Shown here: positions 62,125 to 64,000 of the stretch, piece after piece | Numbering within the stretch: the first letter of the stretch is position 1 | Layout of the letters: each line of letters opens with the position of its first letter | Source: MED-G105 sp965263305 | GTDB lineage: Bacteria > Pseudomonadota > Alphaproteobacteria > Caulobacterales > Parvularculaceae | Reading direction: 5' to 3' | Assembly (NCBI GenBank): GCA_965263305.1 | Contig: OZ253666.1 | Span: 496,001 to 560,000 of the forward strand | DNA length: 64,000 nt | Notes under the pieces: model-generated | Told to the model about the DNA's origin: nothing | The model's database searches: none | What the model saw: only the letters and a program-made list of their open reading frames with translations | Position numbers and translations under genes: made by a program

Positions 62125-63113
62125 GCCGCGGCCTCTCTTTCTGGCGAGGGGCCTTTAGGAGGGGCCGCCCGGCCGGGCGCGGCGGCGTCACCTGCAAGGG
62201 CGACAAATATTTCATGGAGGGAGGCCGGCATGAGATCAAAGCGTGTGAGAGGAATTCCCGCCTCAACAGCGGCTCTCAAGATTTCTTGCGGGTCCACACC
62301 TTCCTGCATATTCACCGTGTACTCACCTTCCGATGATGTCGTCTCGTGGTCTTCAACGCCGTAGACGCCGGGAAGCGACACGAGACGCTCCTTCGCGACG
62401 GGCGTGCGCACAACAAGATGGGGCGGAAACGCCTCTCGCGCTTGGGCTAGCGTGCCATCAAACCGCTTCTCCCCCTGGGCGAGGATCAGGAAACGATCAC
62501 AAAGGCGCTCCGCATGCTCCATAACATGGGTTGAAAAGAGAATTGTTTTGCCTTGATCGCGCAAGCGGCGAATAAGGGTTTCCAAAGTCGCCTGATTGAT
62601 CGGATCGAGCCCGGAAAATGGTTCATCCAAGATGAGGAGATCCGGATCATGGGCGATCGTCGACAAAAGCTGAACTTTTTGCGCCATGCCCTTGGAGAGG
62701 GCTTCATTCTTGGAGCGGGCGAAATCGCCAAGATCGAACTCTTCCAGCAATGAATAGGCGCGCGCTTTTGCCTCTTTGCCAGAAAGCCCCCGCAACTGGG
62801 CAAAATAGGCAATCGTATCGACCGCCTTCATCTTGCGGTAAAGACCGCGCTCTTCCGGCAAGTACCCAACGCGGCGGCGCACAGGCCCGGCGCTTGGCGC
62901 CCCCAGAATACTAATCGCGCCGGCGCTTGGCTGGATGATGTCGAGCATCATGCGCAAGGTGGTGGTTTTGCCGGCGCCATTGGGGCCTAAAAACCCAAAA
63001 ATCTCGCCCTCATCGACCCGGAAGGAAAGATCCCGAACAGCCTGGAAGCCGCCAAAGTTTTTGGCGACGGCGTCTAATTCCAGAACGGCTGGCGCCAGCC
63101 CAGCATGTGACAA
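62121..63113 (-). CDS. ABC transporter ATP-binding protein (NatA-like)
   Basis: The 330-residue ATPase has Walker A GPNGAGKTTTLRM, signature LSKGMAQKVQLLSTIAHDP, Walker B LLILDEPFSGLDP, and the H-loop STHVMEHAE. A DUF4162 C-terminal domain follows (about 220-305). The start is a TTG (63111-63113) with AGGGGA six bases upstream; no nearby ATG exists in frame. It is the first gene of a two-gene operon with the NatB-like permease. Confidence 0.93.
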   Translation of the reverse strand: MSHAGLAPAVLELDAVAKNFGGFQAVRDLSFRVDEGEIFGFLGPNGAGKTTTLRMMLDIIQPSAGAISILGAPSAGPVRRRVGYLPEERGLYRKMKAVDTIAYFAQLRGLSGKEAKARAYSLLEEFDLGDFARSKNEALSKGMAQKVQLLSTIAHDPDLLILDEPFSGLDPINQATLETLIRRLRDQGKTILFSTHVMEHAERLCDRFLILAQGEKRFDGTLAQAREAFPPHLVVRTPVAKERLVSLPGVYGVEDHETTSSEGEYTVNMQEGVDPQEILRAAVEAGIPLTRFDLMPASLHEIFVALAGDAAAPGRAAPPKGPSPEREAAA

Positions 63114-63259
63114 AGGAATCCCCTCAGATTAGCCCAATTCAACAAAGAAGCAGTTGGACCGCATCCTCATTAAGAAAGAGATAAGCATGCTTTTCCGCAA
63201 GTAAAAGGAGCGGCGACCCACCGATCATTCACAATAGGGCATTCACAATCGAAATGAGA

Positions 63260-63700
63260 TTACCACTCGCCGGTATTTTCCATGCTCGCCCAGGGCTCTT
63301 GCGGGGGTAAGTGATCCCCCTCCTGGAGGAGCTCGACGGAGATACCATCGGGTGAGCGCACAAACGCCATATGCCCATCACGCGGCGGTCGGTTGATGAC
63401 CACGCCGCCCTCTTTCAGACGCTGGCAGGTCTCATAAATATTGTCGACCCGATAGGCGAGATGGCCGAAGTTGCGGCCGCCATCGTATTCTTCGGGATCC
63501 CAGTTATAGGTCAGCTCCACCAGGGGGGCTTTGTTCTCCTTGGCGGCGGCGACATCGCCGGGCGCAGCGAGAAAAACAAGGGTGAACCGGCCCGCTTCAA
63601 CGTCAAAGCGGTTCACTTCAACAAGGCCGAGTTTTTCGCAATAGAAATCGAGCGATGCGTCCAGGTCTTTTACCCGCACCATGGTGTGAAGATATCTCAT
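63260..63700 (-). CDS. gloA: Lactoylglutathione lyase (glyoxalase I)
   Basis: GloA converts the methylglyoxal-glutathione hemithioacetal to S-lactoylglutathione. The protein is 146 residues from the ATG at 63698-63700 (MRYLHTMVRVKDLDASLDFY). Metal ligand positions are recognisable: His5, Glu in VELTYNWD, His in GHLAYRVDN, and Glu in ISVELLQEG. The bacterial Ni-dependent type is expected. The frame extends 36 residues upstream without family resemblance. The next upstream gene (63718) is 17 bases away, so it may be one transcript. Confidence 0.93.
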   Translation of the reverse strand: MRYLHTMVRVKDLDASLDFYCEKLGLVEVNRFDVEAGRFTLVFLAAPGDVAAAKENKAPLVELTYNWDPEEYDGGRNFGHLAYRVDNIYETCQRLKEGGVVINRPPRDGHMAFVRSPDGISVELLQEGDHLPPQEPWASMENTGEW

Positions 63701-63717
63701 GGCCTTCGCCCCCCTTT

Positions 63718-64000
63718 TTAATCTCGGTGCCGAATAATCTCGTCGCGGAGATATCCGGGCCGCCTTTTGTGGTAAAAACGCATAAAGACCGCAACGATGG
63801 AAAGCCACGCGGCCACCACCCCGAAGTAATAATAAAACCCGGCAAAGTCACGTGCGATATAAAGAGCGCGTTCTTCACGCTCTGCTTGGGCGGCGCTCGT
63901 GCCCCCCTCGCCCAGGGGTACATATCTCGCCAGATCCGCCGGCTGCGGGATGACGCCGATGCTCTCCCCGATCCATATCGCCCCGCTCAAGACACCAAAA
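63718..64000 (-). CDS. Membrane protein, C-terminal part (runs off window)
   Basis: The frame is open to the window edge (63718-64000), so the N-terminus is missing. The visible part has a hydrophobic helix near IGVI...PQPADLARYVP, a helix AGFYYYFGVVAAWLSIVAVF and a basic tail MRFYHKRRPGYLRDEI. I do not recognise the family. It may be co-transcribed with gloA (17-base gap). A TTG at 63990 could also be its start, but only the missing sequence would decide. Confidence 0.55.
   Translation of the reverse strand, partial: FGVLSGAIWIGESIGVIPQPADLARYVPLGEGGTSAAQAEREERALYIARDFAGFYYYFGVVAAWLSIVAVFMRFYHKRRPGYLRDEIIRHRD

Noticed and set aside
1..64000. CRISPR arrays, insertion sequences, prophage or attachment sites
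   Set aside because: No regularly spaced direct repeats, transposase, integrase or phage structural genes were seen. A tRNA-linked integration site was looked for and not found.

Overview
The window looks like chromosomal DNA of a free-living, aerobic, Gram-negative alphaproteobacterium. Supporting genes are chpT (a phosphotransferase found in alphaproteobacteria), a DUF4167 gene, a UrcA-family gene, a VPLPA-CTERM protein, ubiG, and the gene order lysC-ptsP-RodZ-like-ispG-prfA-prmC-DUF4167-clpB. Parvularculales or Hyphomonadales-like bacteria would fit, but that placement is an inference. The DNA is moderately GC-rich and tightly packed, with many 4-bp stop/start overlaps. I see no rRNA, convincing tRNA, CRISPR array, insertion sequence or prophage.

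Layout. 1-3949 (minus) is a molybdenum-cofactor operon (fghA, moaA, moaD, moaE, moaB, moaC, moeA start). 4075-6034 is a small AT-richer block carrying a secreted Cys-rich protein and a divergent pair: a zinc dCMP/cytidine-type deaminase and a membrane-anchored dCTP deaminase/dUTPase-fold protein. This block lies between fghA and adhC, two formaldehyde-oxidation genes that are usually neighbours. 7513-9569 has an old-yellow-enzyme reductase and a VPLPA-CTERM protein. 9809-13825 has parE, then a stand-alone six-TM ABC protein coupled to a NrtS-type protein, and a DUF2306 protein. 13920-17093 has an acyl-CoA ligase, a receiver-domain regulator and chpT. 17252-20920 is ydbH-ynbE-ydbL, an envelope lipid-transport operon. 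21257-24631 has an M23 peptidase and a TetR-controlled DM13/membrane-protein pair.

24656-37048 (minus) holds housekeeping genes: clpB with a heat-shock-type promoter, DUF4167, prmC-prfA (translation termination), ispG (isoprenoids) with a strongly folded leader, a RodZ-like/TonB-C fusion, ptsP and lysC. 37300-44051 has ubiG, a two-subunit molybdopterin hydroxylase (a likely customer of the Moco genes at the left end), tdk, and a cNMP-binding patatin. 44048-49222 has DUF1178-nitrilase-grxC, comF, an NDUFAF5-like methyltransferase, a mutT-flp pilin pair and a PpiC-type foldase that is divergent from secA.

49629-64000 has secA, a secreted unknown, an atypical SDR, ilvD, a UrcA protein, rph, a PlsC-like acyltransferase, two ABC-2-type export modules, an NDUFS6-like zinc finger, gloA and an edge-truncated membrane protein.

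The best candidate for an undescribed system is the 4.0-6.05 kb block. It has two nucleotide-deaminase-related proteins with overlapping divergent start codons. One is membrane-tethered and has lost the family's catalytic Glu. This suggests a nucleotide-sensing or nucleotide-depletion (antiphage-like) module inserted into a formaldehyde/Moco operon. The ispG leader structure, a possible SecM-like leader before secA, and the coupled ABC-6TM/NrtS pair are secondary candidates.
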